From Hanleya hanleyi (lineage: Eukaryota; Mollusca; Polyplacophora; Lepidopleurida; Hanleyidae), in the NCBI GenBank assembly GCA_036873755.1, contig JAVTVY010019556.1, forward strand, positions 1-64,000: a stretch of DNA of 64,000 bases, read 5' to 3'. Under the pieces are notes generated by a model. That model worked only from the letters and a program-made list of their open reading frames with translations. It searched no databases and had not been told where the DNA came from. Below are positions 54,625-64,000 of this stretch, in pieces; position 1 is the first letter of the stretch, and the number at the start of each line of letters is the position of its first letter. A program made the position numbers and the translations under genes.

Positions 54625-54695
54625 GGTCCCAGCGGGAATTGAACCCGGGTGGCTTTATCTGGAGGCAGACACGTTATCCATTACACCACGAGTCA
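54625..54695 (-). other. tRNA-like sequence in palindrome 2 left arm
   Basis: The minus strand reads GTGGTGTAATGGATAACG (A box) and CCCGGGTTCAATTCCCGCTG (B box with T-arm), but the acceptor ends do not pair and the anticodon arm is degenerate. A tRNA pseudogene or pol III promoter-like module, mirrored at 63423-63493. Confidence 0.65.
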
Positions 54696-55229
54696 TATAC
54701 TACAAACCAAGGTTGAAAATAGCATCTACCAGAGAACCAATCACTATACGGCCCATACTGGCTCAGTGAACAATGTTGAACCTATTGGGAAACTCATACA
54801 TGCTCATTGCGGTATGGGTTGTGGGATATTGTTTTTTTCGTTTCACCACGTAGAACGCAATGGGCGGGGTCTTGAAGCTGAGCGGAGAATTTTTTGAAAA
54901 AGTCACTGTACGCATGCGCATTGGGCAAGTAGCGCTGGGGTGGACATTTTGGGGTCGAGGAGGACTCCTATTCGTCCGATTGAGTCGTGGGAGGTATCAA
55001 TGTGAAGTATACGTGAGGGAGCATCCCGCGGGATGGGTGTGATGTGGAACTGACATTATCTTGCGCGTGCGCAGTAGACAGAATATGGAAATTGACGTTT
55101 TGGGACCGTCATGCGCAGTAGACAAAGCGTATGGAAATAGACGTTTTGGGACCGAGGTGGCTCCCTAGTGGACCCAATGGGTCGAGTGAGGTTTGAAAGT
55201 GAAGCACTTCTCCAGGGCGATTAAGTCAT

Positions 55230-55720
55230 GGGTGGGCGCATGTACAATTAGGAATTGTCCCGAATTATAAAACGCGGAACACAGAGTTTACAACTAAAAT
55301 AGGGAAAACCCATATCAACCACTTCTAGTGGGGCTAATATCGGTCCCAGGCTTATCGGGGCCTGCCGTCAGAGGCAGGGTGGGTGAGTGGGTGTATGTGA
55401 AATTAGGATTTGTCCCGAAAATATATAAAGCGGAACACGGACTTTACCCCTAAAAACTTATCAGCCAGGTCTAGAGGGGGTAATATCGCTCCCCAGCTTA
55501 TCGGGGCCTGTCGACAGAGGCAGGGTGGGTGAGTGGGTGTATCTAACTTTAGGATTTGTCCCGAGAATATAAAAAACAAAACACGGACTTTACACCTAAA
55601 CCATGGGGGATCATCCAGGGAAGTGGGCATGTTGGCATCTACAGGGTTGCATGTAAAATTAGGATTTGACCCGAAAATATAAAAAGCGGAACACGGACTT
55701 TACACCTAACCCATAAGGAA
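55230..55720. repeat. 154-bp-type repeats in palindrome 2 left arm
   Basis: Three diverged units with AAAGCGGAACACGGACTTTA, GGGGCTAATATCGGTCCC and GCTTATCGGGGCCTG, the same family as in palindrome 1; mirror at ~59100-59400. Confidence 0.8.
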
Positions 55721-56139
55721 TCATGTATGTTTTGGAGTCGAGACCATCCCTGGTCCAGATGAACTCCCGCTGTTACGCCTTAACACCTTAGCATTATCTT
55801 AACGCATTATCATAGCATTATCATAACGCCCTAGCTTGGCACCTTGGCGTCATGATGTAAATCGATAAGAGAAAAACAACAATGATGACAGATGTTGAAC
55901 AACAACAAGTTTTCATATAGTTTATTCTCCCCCATGTTACATCATACCCACGCTGGGAAGCCGCGTTTGGTATGTTTACAATTCAAGTACTCTTGTCCAA
56001 TCAGAGGCCGCCATTTTGGCGCTGTACCTGTCATATTCTTTCTTGCCCGTTAGATGTATTCTCGGTTGTTCTTGTCTAATCAGAATTCGCCATTTCAGAA
56101 AGTTCAATCTTCGGCCATGTTCGCTCTCAGCCGTTTGTT

Positions 56140-56687
56140 CTAATCGTCGTCGGCGAGGCCTGGATATTGTTTGGGCAGCATGTCCTGAAACAGTTGTTTG
56201 CGCATTCTGATCGCATTTTCCAAGGCCTCGGTGGGTGGTAACCCCATATCCTCTTCCAAGTGACGCTTGGTCTTCATGATGGACCTGTGCATGGGGTCGC
56301 CTTTCATTTCAAGCGGGAACAGGCTATATCGTTTATATATGGCCATGACTGTTTTCCTGATGCAGGGGCGCATTTGGGTGTATGCCTGTTGTACGTTATC
56401 CTGTCCGCCATCTTCGATTACCGCAGCATAACTATGAATATCTTCATGCACAATACGATCCCAGAAGGTAGGTTTTTTATCACTTTCCTGGGACGTGGGC
56501 TGACTATCTGAGGTCAGACTCTCCGTATCACTAGATAGACTCTCAGCAATCTCTGTTTCGGTATCTGCTGGTGAACTCTCATCAGTCTCTGTATCGGCAT
56601 CTTGTGCCCCGGAGTATCTTTCTCGTGCCGCATCATATCGTAACGTCTGGTGAAACTGCGTTCGTACTTAGAGCAAGTATAAGCCAT
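56140..56687 (-). pseudogene. Zinc-finger Polinton-type accessory protein, left arm, frameshifted
   Basis: From ATG 56687 (minus): MAYTCSKYERSFTRRYDMM, then RHEK, a single finger in which the second Cys is Tyr. A frameshift follows just after this; the next frame carries an acidic Thr/Ser/Glu linker (ADTETDES) and WDRIVHEDIHSYAAVI, then HRSIMKTKRHLEEDMGLPP and AIRMRKQLFQDML to the stop at 56140. The shape (N-terminal finger, acidic linker, helical C-terminus) is one I associate with accessory genes of animal Polintons; function unknown. The promoter TATA is degenerate here. Confidence 0.65.
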
Positions 56688-57087
56688 GTTGACGGGTGAA
56701 CGTCGAATGTGCGTGTTTTGGGAATACACTTGCTTTTGACAGACAGTGACGCCCGTCAACGCGTAGCTTAACGCTTCAGCGCCCTGGTGAACTAGCTCAG
56801 AAGCTCTGATTTTCATGTAATTGCCACCAATACGTCGAAATGCAGTGACGCCCGTCAACGCCCGTCGTTACGCCTTAACGCCCTTTTCAACGCATTAACG
56901 CCCTATCTTTACGCCTTAACGCCCGTCTCAGCGCCTTAATGACCGATAAATTGGAATTTGGAAGGCGATTAACCTTTGACATCTGAGGGCACTTCCGGTC
57001 ATATGGAAGTGACCTTTGAAAAGCTGATTTGGAGGACCACTGACCTTTGACCTCTGAGTGCACTCTATCTCATAATGCATCACTTCC

Positions 57088-57242
57088 GTCACGCGACCGG
57101 AAGTGACCTTTGACCACGTGACCGGAAGTGACCTTTGACCACTGCGATGCTCCGAAGTGACGTCAACGTAGGCATGCGCACACACACACACACATACCTG
57201 GTGCACCCACACCGTGGTGTACCGTATGCCTTACGGGCTATT
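57088..57242. other. 155-bp centre of palindrome 2
   Basis: Contains a (CA)n run (57177-57194), repeated ACCGGAAGTGACCTTTGACC (ETS-like GGAAGTG beside TGACCTTTGACC), TGACGTCA-like GTGACGTCAA, and a GTGTACC/GGTGCAC pair. Flanking arms have TGACCTTTGACCT at 57041-57053. Confidence 0.75.
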
Positions 57243-57374
57243 GGAAGTGATGCATCATGGGATAGAGTGCACTCAGAGGTCAAAGGTCAATTTTCCTCCA
57301 AATCAGCTTTTCAAAGGTCACTTCCGGTCACGTGACCGGAAGTGCCCTGAGAGGTCAAAGGTCAGTCGTCCTCC

Positions 57375-57560
57375 AAACACCCTCGTTAAGGCGCTCAGAC
57401 GGGCGTTAAGGCGTAAAGATAGAGCGTTAAGGCGTTGAGATGGGCGTTAAGGCGTAACGACGAGCGTTGACGGGCGTCACTGCATTTCGATGTATTGTTG
57501 GCAATTCCATGAACATCAGCAGGGCGTTGAGGCGTTAAGCTAAGCGTTGACGGGCGTTAC
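57375..57560. repeat. GCGTTAAGGCGTAA-type short repeats
   Basis: About ten units of 14-22 bp such as GGGCGTTAAGGCGTAAAGAT and GCGTTGACGGGCGT. Mirrored at 56735-56945; more arrays lie at 55770-55850 and 58970-59065. Palindrome 1 keeps a single trace (AAGGCGTAACGACGGACGTC at 18966). Confidence 0.85.
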
Positions 57561-57564
57561 TGTC

Positions 57565-57572
57565 TATAAAAG
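57565..57572 (+). promoter_or_regulatory. TATA box of the right-arm gene, palindrome 2
   Basis: TATAAAAG in TGTCTATAAAAGCAAG, ~46 nt before ATG 57618. Same spacing as in palindrome 1; the left-arm copy has decayed to TGTCAAAAG. Confidence 0.75.
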
Positions 57573-57617
57573 CAAGTGTATTCCCAAAACACGCATAGTC
57601 GACGTTCAACCGTCAAC

Positions 57618-58214
57618 ATGGCTTATACTTCCTCCGAGTGCGAACGCATTTTCACCAGACGTTACGATATGATGCGACACGAGAAAAATATACATGGGAT
57701 TGAAGACTCTGAGGCACAAGAAGCCGATACAGAGACTGATGAGAGTCCACCGACTGATACCGAAACAGAGATTGCTGATAGTCTATCTATTAATAGCGGA
57801 GAGCTTGACCTGAGATAGTCAGCCTACGTCCCAGGAAAGTGAGAAAGAACCTTCTGGTATCGTATTGTGCACGAAGCTATTCATAGTTATGCTGCGGTGA
57901 TCGAAGACGGCGGAAAGGATAACGTACAACAGGCATACACCCAAATGCGCCCCTGCATCAGGAAAACAGCCGTGGCCATATATAAACGGTATAGCCTGCT
58001 CCCGCTTGAAATGAAAGGCGACCCCACGCACAGGTCCATCATGAAGACCAAGCGTCACTTGGAAGAGGATATGGGGTTACCACCCACCGTGGCCTTGCAA
58101 AATGCGATCAGAATGCGCAAACAACTGTTTCAGGACATGCTGGCCGAACAATATCCAGGCCTTGCCGACGACGATTGGAACAAACGGATGAGAGCGAACA
58201 TGGCCGTAGATTGA
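57618..58214 (+). pseudogene. Zinc-finger Polinton-type accessory protein, right arm
   Basis: ATG 57618: MAYTSSECERIFTRRYDMM with RHEK and H, again a finger missing one Cys (Ser at the first position). An acidic linker (EAQEADTETDES) runs to TGA or TAG codons near 57800-57840, where the frame is disturbed. The helical part from WYRIVHEAIHSYAAVI continues in frame to 58214 (HLEEDMGLPPT, NAIRMRKQLFQDMLAEQY). Compared with the left arm the break is in a different place, so each arm decayed independently. Followed by a partial tandem copy. Confidence 0.65.
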
Positions 58215-58224
58215 ACTTTCTGAA

Positions 58225-58714
58225 ATGGCGAGAGACTGATGAGAGTCCACCGAATGATACGGAAACAGAGATTGCTGAGAGTCCATCTATTAATAGGGGA
58301 GAGCTTGACCTGAGATAGTCGGCCTACGTCCAAGGAAAGTGAGAAAGAACCTACCTTCTGGCATCGTATTGTGCATGAAGCTATTCATAGTTATGCTGCG
58401 GTAATCGAAGACGGCGGACAGGGTAACGTACAACAGGCATACACCCAAATGCGCCCCTGCATCAGGAAAACAGCCATGGTCATATATAAACGGTATAGCC
58501 TGCCCCGCTTGAAATGAAAGGCGACCCCACGCACAGGTCCATCATGAAGACCAAGCATCACTTGGAAGATGATATGGGGTTACCACCCACCGGGGCCTTG
58601 GAAAATGCGATCAGAATGCGCAAACTGTTTCAGGACATGCTGGCCGAACAATATCCATGCCTTGCCGACGACGATTGGAACAAACGGCTGAGAGCGAACA
58701 TGGTCGAAGATTGA
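58225..58714 (+). pseudogene. Partial tandem copy of the accessory gene
   Basis: Repeats the linker and helical part of 57740-58214 (GAGACTGATGAGAGTCCACC start) but lacks the zinc finger, with additional frameshifts near 58500. Ends MVED, then the conserved 3' cassette. A ~500-bp tandem duplication specific to the right arm. Confidence 0.7.
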
Positions 58715-60049
58715 ACTTTCTGAAATTGCGACATCTGATTGGACAAGAGCAGCCGAAAATACATCTAACGGGCAAGAACGAATATGACAGGTACAGCGCT
58801 AAATGGCGGCCTCTGATTGGACAAGAGTATTTGAATTGTAAACATACCCAACGCGGCTCCCCCAGCGTGGGTATGATGTAACATTGGGGAGAATAAACTA
58901 TACGAAAACTTGTTGTTTTTGTTGTTCTCTCATCCGTCATCCTTGTTGTTGTTCTCTCGTCGATTTACAGCATGACGTTAAGGCGCTAAGCTAGGGCGTT
59001 ACGATAAAGCGGTAAGATAATGCCGTTAAGGCGTTATGCTAGGGTGTTAAGGCGTAACAGCGGGAGTTCATTTGGATCAGGGATGGTCTGGACACCAAAA
59101 CATACATGATTCCTCAAATCCTAATTTTATATGCAACCCTGCAGATGCCACCATACCAACTTCCCTGGATGATTCCCCATGGTTTAATTGTAAAGTCCGT
59201 GTTCCGCTTTTTATATTTTCGGGAGAAATCCTAAATTTGAATACACCCACCCTGCCTCTGTCGGCAGGCCCCGATAAGCCGGGGAGCGATAGCGATATTA
59301 GCCCCTCTAGACCTGGTGGATAAGGGCTTTCCCTATTTTAGGGGTAAAGTCCGTGTTCCGCTTTTTATATTTTCGGGATAATTCCTAATTTTACATGCAC
59401 CCACCCATGACTTGATCGCCCTGAAGGAGCGCTTCACTTTGACACCTCACTCGATCCAATGGGTCCAATAGGGGCCCACTTCGGTCCCAAAACGTCTATT
59501 CCCATACACTTTGTCTACTGCGCATGCGCAGAATAACGTTAGTTCCACGTTTCACCCATCCCGTTGTATGCTCCCTCCCTTATGCTTCACATTGATACCT
59601 CCCACGACCCAATCGGACCACAAGTGGCCCATGTCGGCCCCATAACGTCCATTTCCATATTCTTTGTCTACTACGCATGCCCAGAATGACGTCAGTTCCA
59701 CGTCACACTCATCCTGTCGGGGATGCTCCCTCACGTAAGCTTCACATTGATACCTCCCAGGACTCAATCGGACCACTAGGGGTCCCCCTCGTCCCCAAAA
59801 CGTCCACCCTTGCGCTACATGCCCAATGCGCATGCGTACAGTGACTTTTTAAAAAAAAATCCACCGCTCAGCTTCACCCACCCATGTGTATGCCTGGATT
59901 CTGCTGGTGGACAAGTTGTCCCCGAGGCCGGGCCCCTGCACATCCAACACTCATAATGGATACAACGGAAAGAAAATATAGTAAGACAGACCCGAGAAAC
60001 CTTAGTGCAGGTTTCTCGGCCGAGTCTCTAATAGTTCGAAATGCACTAA

Positions 60050-60718
60050 ATGACAGATATATTTCTGACCGCAAAGCAAGGCCACGACATCAAACCTTGT
60101 AACATTGCGCTTGATGATTGTTTAGCACCGAATTCTACATCTAATAATTTCAAGATTTCTATATGTGGACACCGTGGATGTCTCACGTGTCCACTCTTTA
60201 ATACTTCAGCGTCATTTAGTTCCGCGTTAACTGGTAACTCATATTCTGTAAACTCGTATGTTGATCTTAGTTGTTCTACTACAAACTGTATTTATTTAGT
60301 TTCCTGTAAGAAGTGTGGGCAACAGTATGTTGGCAAGACCACCCAAAGACTCCATCTTAGGGTGAATGGTCACAGAAAATCCGTTAGGAAAAAGCAATTG
60401 CTTATAGGTAAGCATTTATCTGGACCCGACCATGGCTGGGACAACTTTAGTATTCAGATCATAGACGTCGTCTATCCATCTACCAAGGATTCCCCCTTTG
60501 GATTTGAGAGAAAAATCCGAGAGCGGGAGCTATACTGGATGCTAGAACTTGGGTCAGTGTTTCCGTATGGTTTAAATGATAATGTCAGTGGGTTCGGCAA
60601 CGTTACAAACCGCCGTTCAAATATATCCAATATTACCCAGCTATTTAAACCCCATCAACAGAGACATCGCAGCCATGGTTGGAGAAAGTTTAATAGATTC
60701 ACGAACATATCACTTTAA
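60050..60718 (+). pseudogene. N-terminal GIY-YIG endonuclease region of the Naiad-like element
   Basis: Contains a Cys/His cluster, CGHRGCLTCPLF, then GIY-YIG motifs NCIYLVSCKKCGQQYVGKTT, the catalytic-type RVNGHRKSV and ERELYWMLELGS. A frame upstream (59956-60099, ENRN-like TDPRNLSAGF) probably belongs to the same protein across a frameshift. Cys pairs around the nuclease are typical of this clade. Confidence 0.8.
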
Positions 60719-60726
60719 ATTACTTA

Positions 60727-61203
60727 GTGGGTTTAACTAACACACCCAATAGTACACATAGCTTACGTACAGTTCTGTATGCGTTACCTCTGAGAGTTTT
60801 AAATCATATAGCCATAGCTATACAACAATCTGCGTCCTCAGGAAATATAATACCACCCAAAATCTCTAAAGTATGTCAAGATATAGCGTATTTTCGGTTG
60901 TATCGTCCAATGAACATAATCGAAACATCCCAAGATCGGCTTTTCTTGAAACTCAACTACTTAGATAAAGGACTGGACATTATTAATTTACCTCGAATCC
61001 TGAATGATCCAGAGGTACGCAATACTGTACCAAACTATTTTAAGTTCACAGAACCTCCGTGCATTTCATATAAGTATACTAAATCTATAGCCACCAAAAT
61101 ATTCAATTACTTTAATGCTGTCAAGGAGTTTGACTGGAACTTATACACGTCGGGGGGCTATAGTTGTGATTGCGAATCTACACACCATGCAAACATGTTG
61201 TGA
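60727..61203 (+). pseudogene. Middle region of the Naiad-like protein, CxC motif
   Basis: Different frame from both neighbours. LPLRVLNHIAIAIQQSASS and FRLYRPMNIIETSQDR precede YSCDCES, the start of a C-x-C zinc motif whose later part (YTPCKHVVTGD) is in the frame of the next ORF. Confidence 0.65.
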
Positions 61204-62843
61204 CTGGTGACGTTGATGTGGTGAGTGATAAAGACCTAAGATTACTCCTGATGAAGGGACCTAAATATAGAGAGCCGAGAAATATAAATCTGAAGGCCGA
61301 CCAGAAGATAGTCCTGTCTGCTTTGGAACAGTACGTTATTGATTGGTCTAAGCGAGAAAAAGTTCAACCTACAGTACTCGATGATTGGCTGGACCTCGCC
61401 AAGAGCAAGGTTGTTGAAAAAATCCGCCATATTGACAGAAGTACCCTTCCCCAAGCAAAACAAGTTCTGAGAAGCCCCAATTCGCAAGAAGTTCTAGCAA
61501 ATCTCCAGAGTAAATTCGTCATAGTCCCAGCAGACAAAGCTCCAAATAATATAATATTCATATGTAAATATTACTATTACCAGGTGCTGGTTGAAGAATT
61601 GAGTGTAAACATATCGTCATCAAATACGTCTACTTACTCTCAAACTGCATTTACTCTGAAAGATGTACTTAACAATCACAAAACGTTTCTCAAGGAAAAG
61701 GGTATTTGTCTTCCAACCAAACATAACGATATAGCAAAAGTATACTGGTCTCCCAAAATGCATAAATCACCATACAAAGCTAGATTCATAGCTGGTTCTA
61801 GAAGCTGCACCACCAAACTTCTTTCAACCCTGTTGACGAGGGCCCTTCAGGAGGTAAAGGCATTTTGGGAAAGGTATTGCGCCACTATTTCTAAAAACTC
61901 TGGCGTAGAATGTATGTGGATATTGAAAAACTCAAAATGTCTTACGGAAGAACTTGATACTAAAGGTCACATACCGTATAGACATGTATCCACATGGGAT
62001 TCCTCGACTCTCTATACCACAATCCCTCATCAGGACCTCATTGACCGTCTAAGTTCATTAATAGTATCTGTGTTCAAGAAAACTGATCGTAGATATATCA
62101 ATGTCGGAAGCCATAAAGCATTCTTTAGCTCTACTACATACAAGAGATATCATTCATGGGATGTTTCTTTGTTTATAGAGTTGCTTGAATTTCTCATTAA
62201 AAATATCTATGTGAAATTTGGCAACACAATATATCAACAGCATATAGGTATTCCAATGGGTACTAATTGTGCACCCCTATTGGTTGACCTATATTTGTTC
62301 TCTTATGAATAGGACTATATACAGGGGCTTTCAAAAACCGATCCATTCAAAGCCCGTTCCTTCTCATTCACCAAACGTTATTTAGACGATCTTCTCGCTG
62401 TGGATAATTGCTATATAAATGACGCAGTAAAGGATATATATCCACCTTCACTGGATTTGCAGGAAACTACAGATAATCCTACAGGCACATCGTATTAGGA
62501 CCTATATCTCTATAAAAATGAAGCGGGCCTTCTCTCTCGTCGACTGTATGACAAAAGAGATGATTACAATTTCGACATCGTAAACTATCCCTTTCTGGAC
62601 AGTAATATTCCAGTGGGACCTGCATATGGCGTATACATATCACGCCTAGTAGCATTTGCTAGATCCCGTGTTAAATGTGACGATTTTAATCAACGTCACA
62701 AAACATTGTTGCAGAAACTTATAAAACAGGGCTACACCACCAAGCGCCCCCACTCAAAGTTTCTCAAATTTGGCGATACATATCGCATGCTGATAGCAAA
62801 ATACGAGCGTAGCGTGCAAGATCTATGGCGTTACGTTTCGTAA
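61170..62843 (+). pseudogene. Penelope-like reverse transcriptase, two in-frame stops
   Basis: Begins with CKHVVTGDVDVV, then an RT with VIVPADKAPNNI, YWSPKMHKSPYKARFIAGS, STLYTTIPHQDL (motif A; the usual Phe/Asp position is altered), HIGIPMGTNCAPLLVDLYL (motif B). After TAG at 62310-62312 come YLDDLLAV at 62380-62403 (motif C) and, after TAG at 62496-62498, a C-terminal part with YISRLVAFARS to TAA 62841. The frame is otherwise continuous for 558 codons. Confidence 0.85.
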
Positions 62844-63422
62844 CTTGTGTCTAATTCCGCTTAACCGGGGCTAGGGGCCGTATGAACCCATGTACTTCAA
62901 GATCCTCATGGTATTCATATGAACAGTCACAATCAAATCGTGACTGAGATACATCATTCTTTAGATGACGACTTTACAACAAATATTATGGATTAAGAAT
63001 ACTGATCAGCGATACGGATTTGATATTTTTGGAATATCATGATGTCTTGCCGGCATCATTGAAAACTGTTGACCGCTTCTCTCTTGCAGGAAACAAGCCT
63101 ATGTTTATGTATACTATGATTGTCTTTGAATTTGGTGCTAATATTGTTATATGGAATAGGTCTTTGGATTATGGACGCGGATATTCTCTAATGGACGACG
63201 GCTGAATTATGAATGACGGACTAGACGCTTGTAATCACGACCCCGCCCATCGTGTTCTACGTCGTGAGACGGAAAAACAATATCCCACAACCCATACCGC
63301 AATGAGCATGTATGGGTTTTCACTAGGTTCAACATTGTCCATTGAGCCAGTATGGGCCGTATAGTGATCGGCCCTCTGGTAGATATGTATATATGATATT
63401 TGCAGCCTTGGTTTGTAGTATA

Positions 63423-63493
63423 TGACTCGTGGTGTAATGGATAACGTGTCTGCATCCAGATAAAGCGACCCGGGTTCAATTCCCGCTGGGACC
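63423..63493 (+). other. tRNA-like sequence in palindrome 2 right arm
   Basis: Mirror of 54625-54695 with GGTGTAATGGATAACGTG and CGGGTTCAATTCCCGCTGGG. Again no pairing acceptor stem. Confidence 0.65.
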
Positions 63494-63549
63494 CTTTCCC
63501 TTCTCCCACTGTGTGGCTATGACGAGGTTTCCCCACTTGCCATTGCTGC

Positions 63550-63700
63550 TTCGGAAGGGCAGATAAAGGCTATATATTCTCCCGGAGAGGGCCGGGGGTT
63601 GCCGGAGACGACCGGACATTATATTCCCGGACATTGCCGAAGATGACCGAACGTTATATTGCCGGAGATTGCCGAAGATCGCAGAACATTCCAGATGATT
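63550..63700. repeat. ~35-bp GCCGGAGA/ACCGAACGTTATATT repeats
   Basis: Four to five units such as ATTGCCGAAGATGACCGAAC, mirrored at 54370-54490. They resemble the CCGAAGA-bearing short repeats of palindrome 1. Confidence 0.75.
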
Positions 63701-63928
63701 CTCACGAAAACCCGCGTATTTGAAATCTCGGGACTACTTTCTCTTCGCGGAGGTTTGTTTCCGGAGCCGGAAGCGACCGCAGCATCGCCGGAACCGTAAG
63801 CGACCGCACCATCGCGGAGGAATACATGCCCCAAACGTCGGAACTATGATGAGCTTGACCTTTACATCCGGGTACTTTATGCAAATTTTTGAGGCCAATG
63901 GGCGCCCAGATTCACTTTATCTACTACT

Positions 63929-63934
63929 CCTATT
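63929..63934. repeat. Target-site duplication of palindrome 2, right
   Basis: CCTATT, identical to 54121-54126. Confidence 0.88.
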
Positions 63935-64000
63935 ACATGGTTGGTTGGTTGTTTGAAGTTTAACGTCGCACCTAACCTTATACCTAAGTGGTCCCATGCT

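Larger units (their letters stand above)
59877..63234 (+). mobile_element. Naiad-like (permuted) Penelope-like retroelement inside palindrome 2
   Basis: Interrupts the arm between CTCAGCTTCA and TCACGACCCC; the left arm reads through (CTTGAAGCTGAG). The GIY-YIG coding region lies before the RT, opposite to canonical Penelope-like elements and as described for the Naiad/Chlamys clade. The 3' end CTTGTAA is shared with the fragment at 46619-46964. Frameshifts and stops show it is inactive, so the palindrome is older than this insertion. Confidence 0.85.
54127..63928. mobile_element. Giant palindrome 2: fold-back non-autonomous Polinton-like element
   Basis: Left arm 54127-57087, right arm 57243-63928 (interrupted by a 3.36-kb retroelement), spacer 155 bp. 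Left terminus AGTAGTATATAAAGTGGATC and inverted right terminus AGTAGTAGATAAAGTGAATC begin like the Polinton terminus AGTAGTATACATTGG, and a 6-bp duplication CCTATT flanks both ends, the length made by Polinton integrase. Each arm carries tRNA-like sequence, 154-bp-type repeats, GCGTTAAGGCGTAA repeats and a zinc-finger gene. It encodes no integrase, polymerase or capsid, so it would rely on Polinton proteins in trans. Confidence 0.88.

Overview
The window looks like repeat-dense nuclear DNA of a marine invertebrate. I favour a lophotrochozoan such as a mollusc, but no single-copy host gene was recognised to prove it. Eukaryotic signs are non-LTR, Penelope-like and tRNA-derived elements, TATAAAAG promoters, AATAAA signals and histone-type 3' stem-loops. 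Almost everything is mobile or tandemly repeated, and palindromes dominate the architecture.

Layout: 1-7231 holds satellites (150-bp units, a CTCTCCCCTTTAT-rich satellite, a 421-bp duplication). 7233-9990 is a decayed, interrupted minus-strand LINE. 11337-23890 is giant palindrome 1; its arms are built of 154- to 185-bp repeats around a 22-bp spacer, and it carries genes for three C2H2 zinc fingers fused to a piece of Polinton DNA polymerase N-terminus. 23891-25060 is a ~330-bp repeat array. 26212-42420 is a complete but decayed Polinton/adintovirus-like element with 6-bp target duplications (GCCATT) and ~345-bp terminal inverted repeats. 44333-50337 is a tandem pair of an unknown repeat, the first copy invaded by a canonical Penelope-like element, a 3' fragment of a Naiad-like element and 157-bp repeats. 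50466-51453 is a 1-kb fold-back. 52660-52925 is a tRNA-derived SINE. 54127-63928 is giant palindrome 2, with 6-bp duplications (CCTATT), a zinc-finger gene on each arm, and a 3.36-kb permuted Penelope-like element in its right arm.

The Polinton encodes integrase, FtsK/HerA-type packaging ATPase, penton-type minor capsid protein, double-jelly-roll major capsid protein, adenain-like protease, protein-primed DNA polymerase B, a pVI-like amphipathic protein, a RING protein, a duplicated PC4-like protein and several small conserved proteins. Stops and frameshifts of all kinds break many of them, while ATPase, protease, the small basic protein and RING are open.

Main result: both giant palindromes end in the same AGTAGTATA terminus as the Polinton, and palindrome 2 has a Polinton-type 6-bp target duplication. 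They are best read as non-autonomous Polinton relatives whose inverted repeats have grown to cover the whole element, presumably mobilised by Polinton proteins. Second, two minus-strand Polinton genes end 30-45 nt before histone-mRNA-type 3' stem-loops, and one is preceded by a CCAAT-box cluster, suggesting replication-coupled expression. Third, the Polinton carries a well-folded tRNA-Leu(UAA)-like gene.
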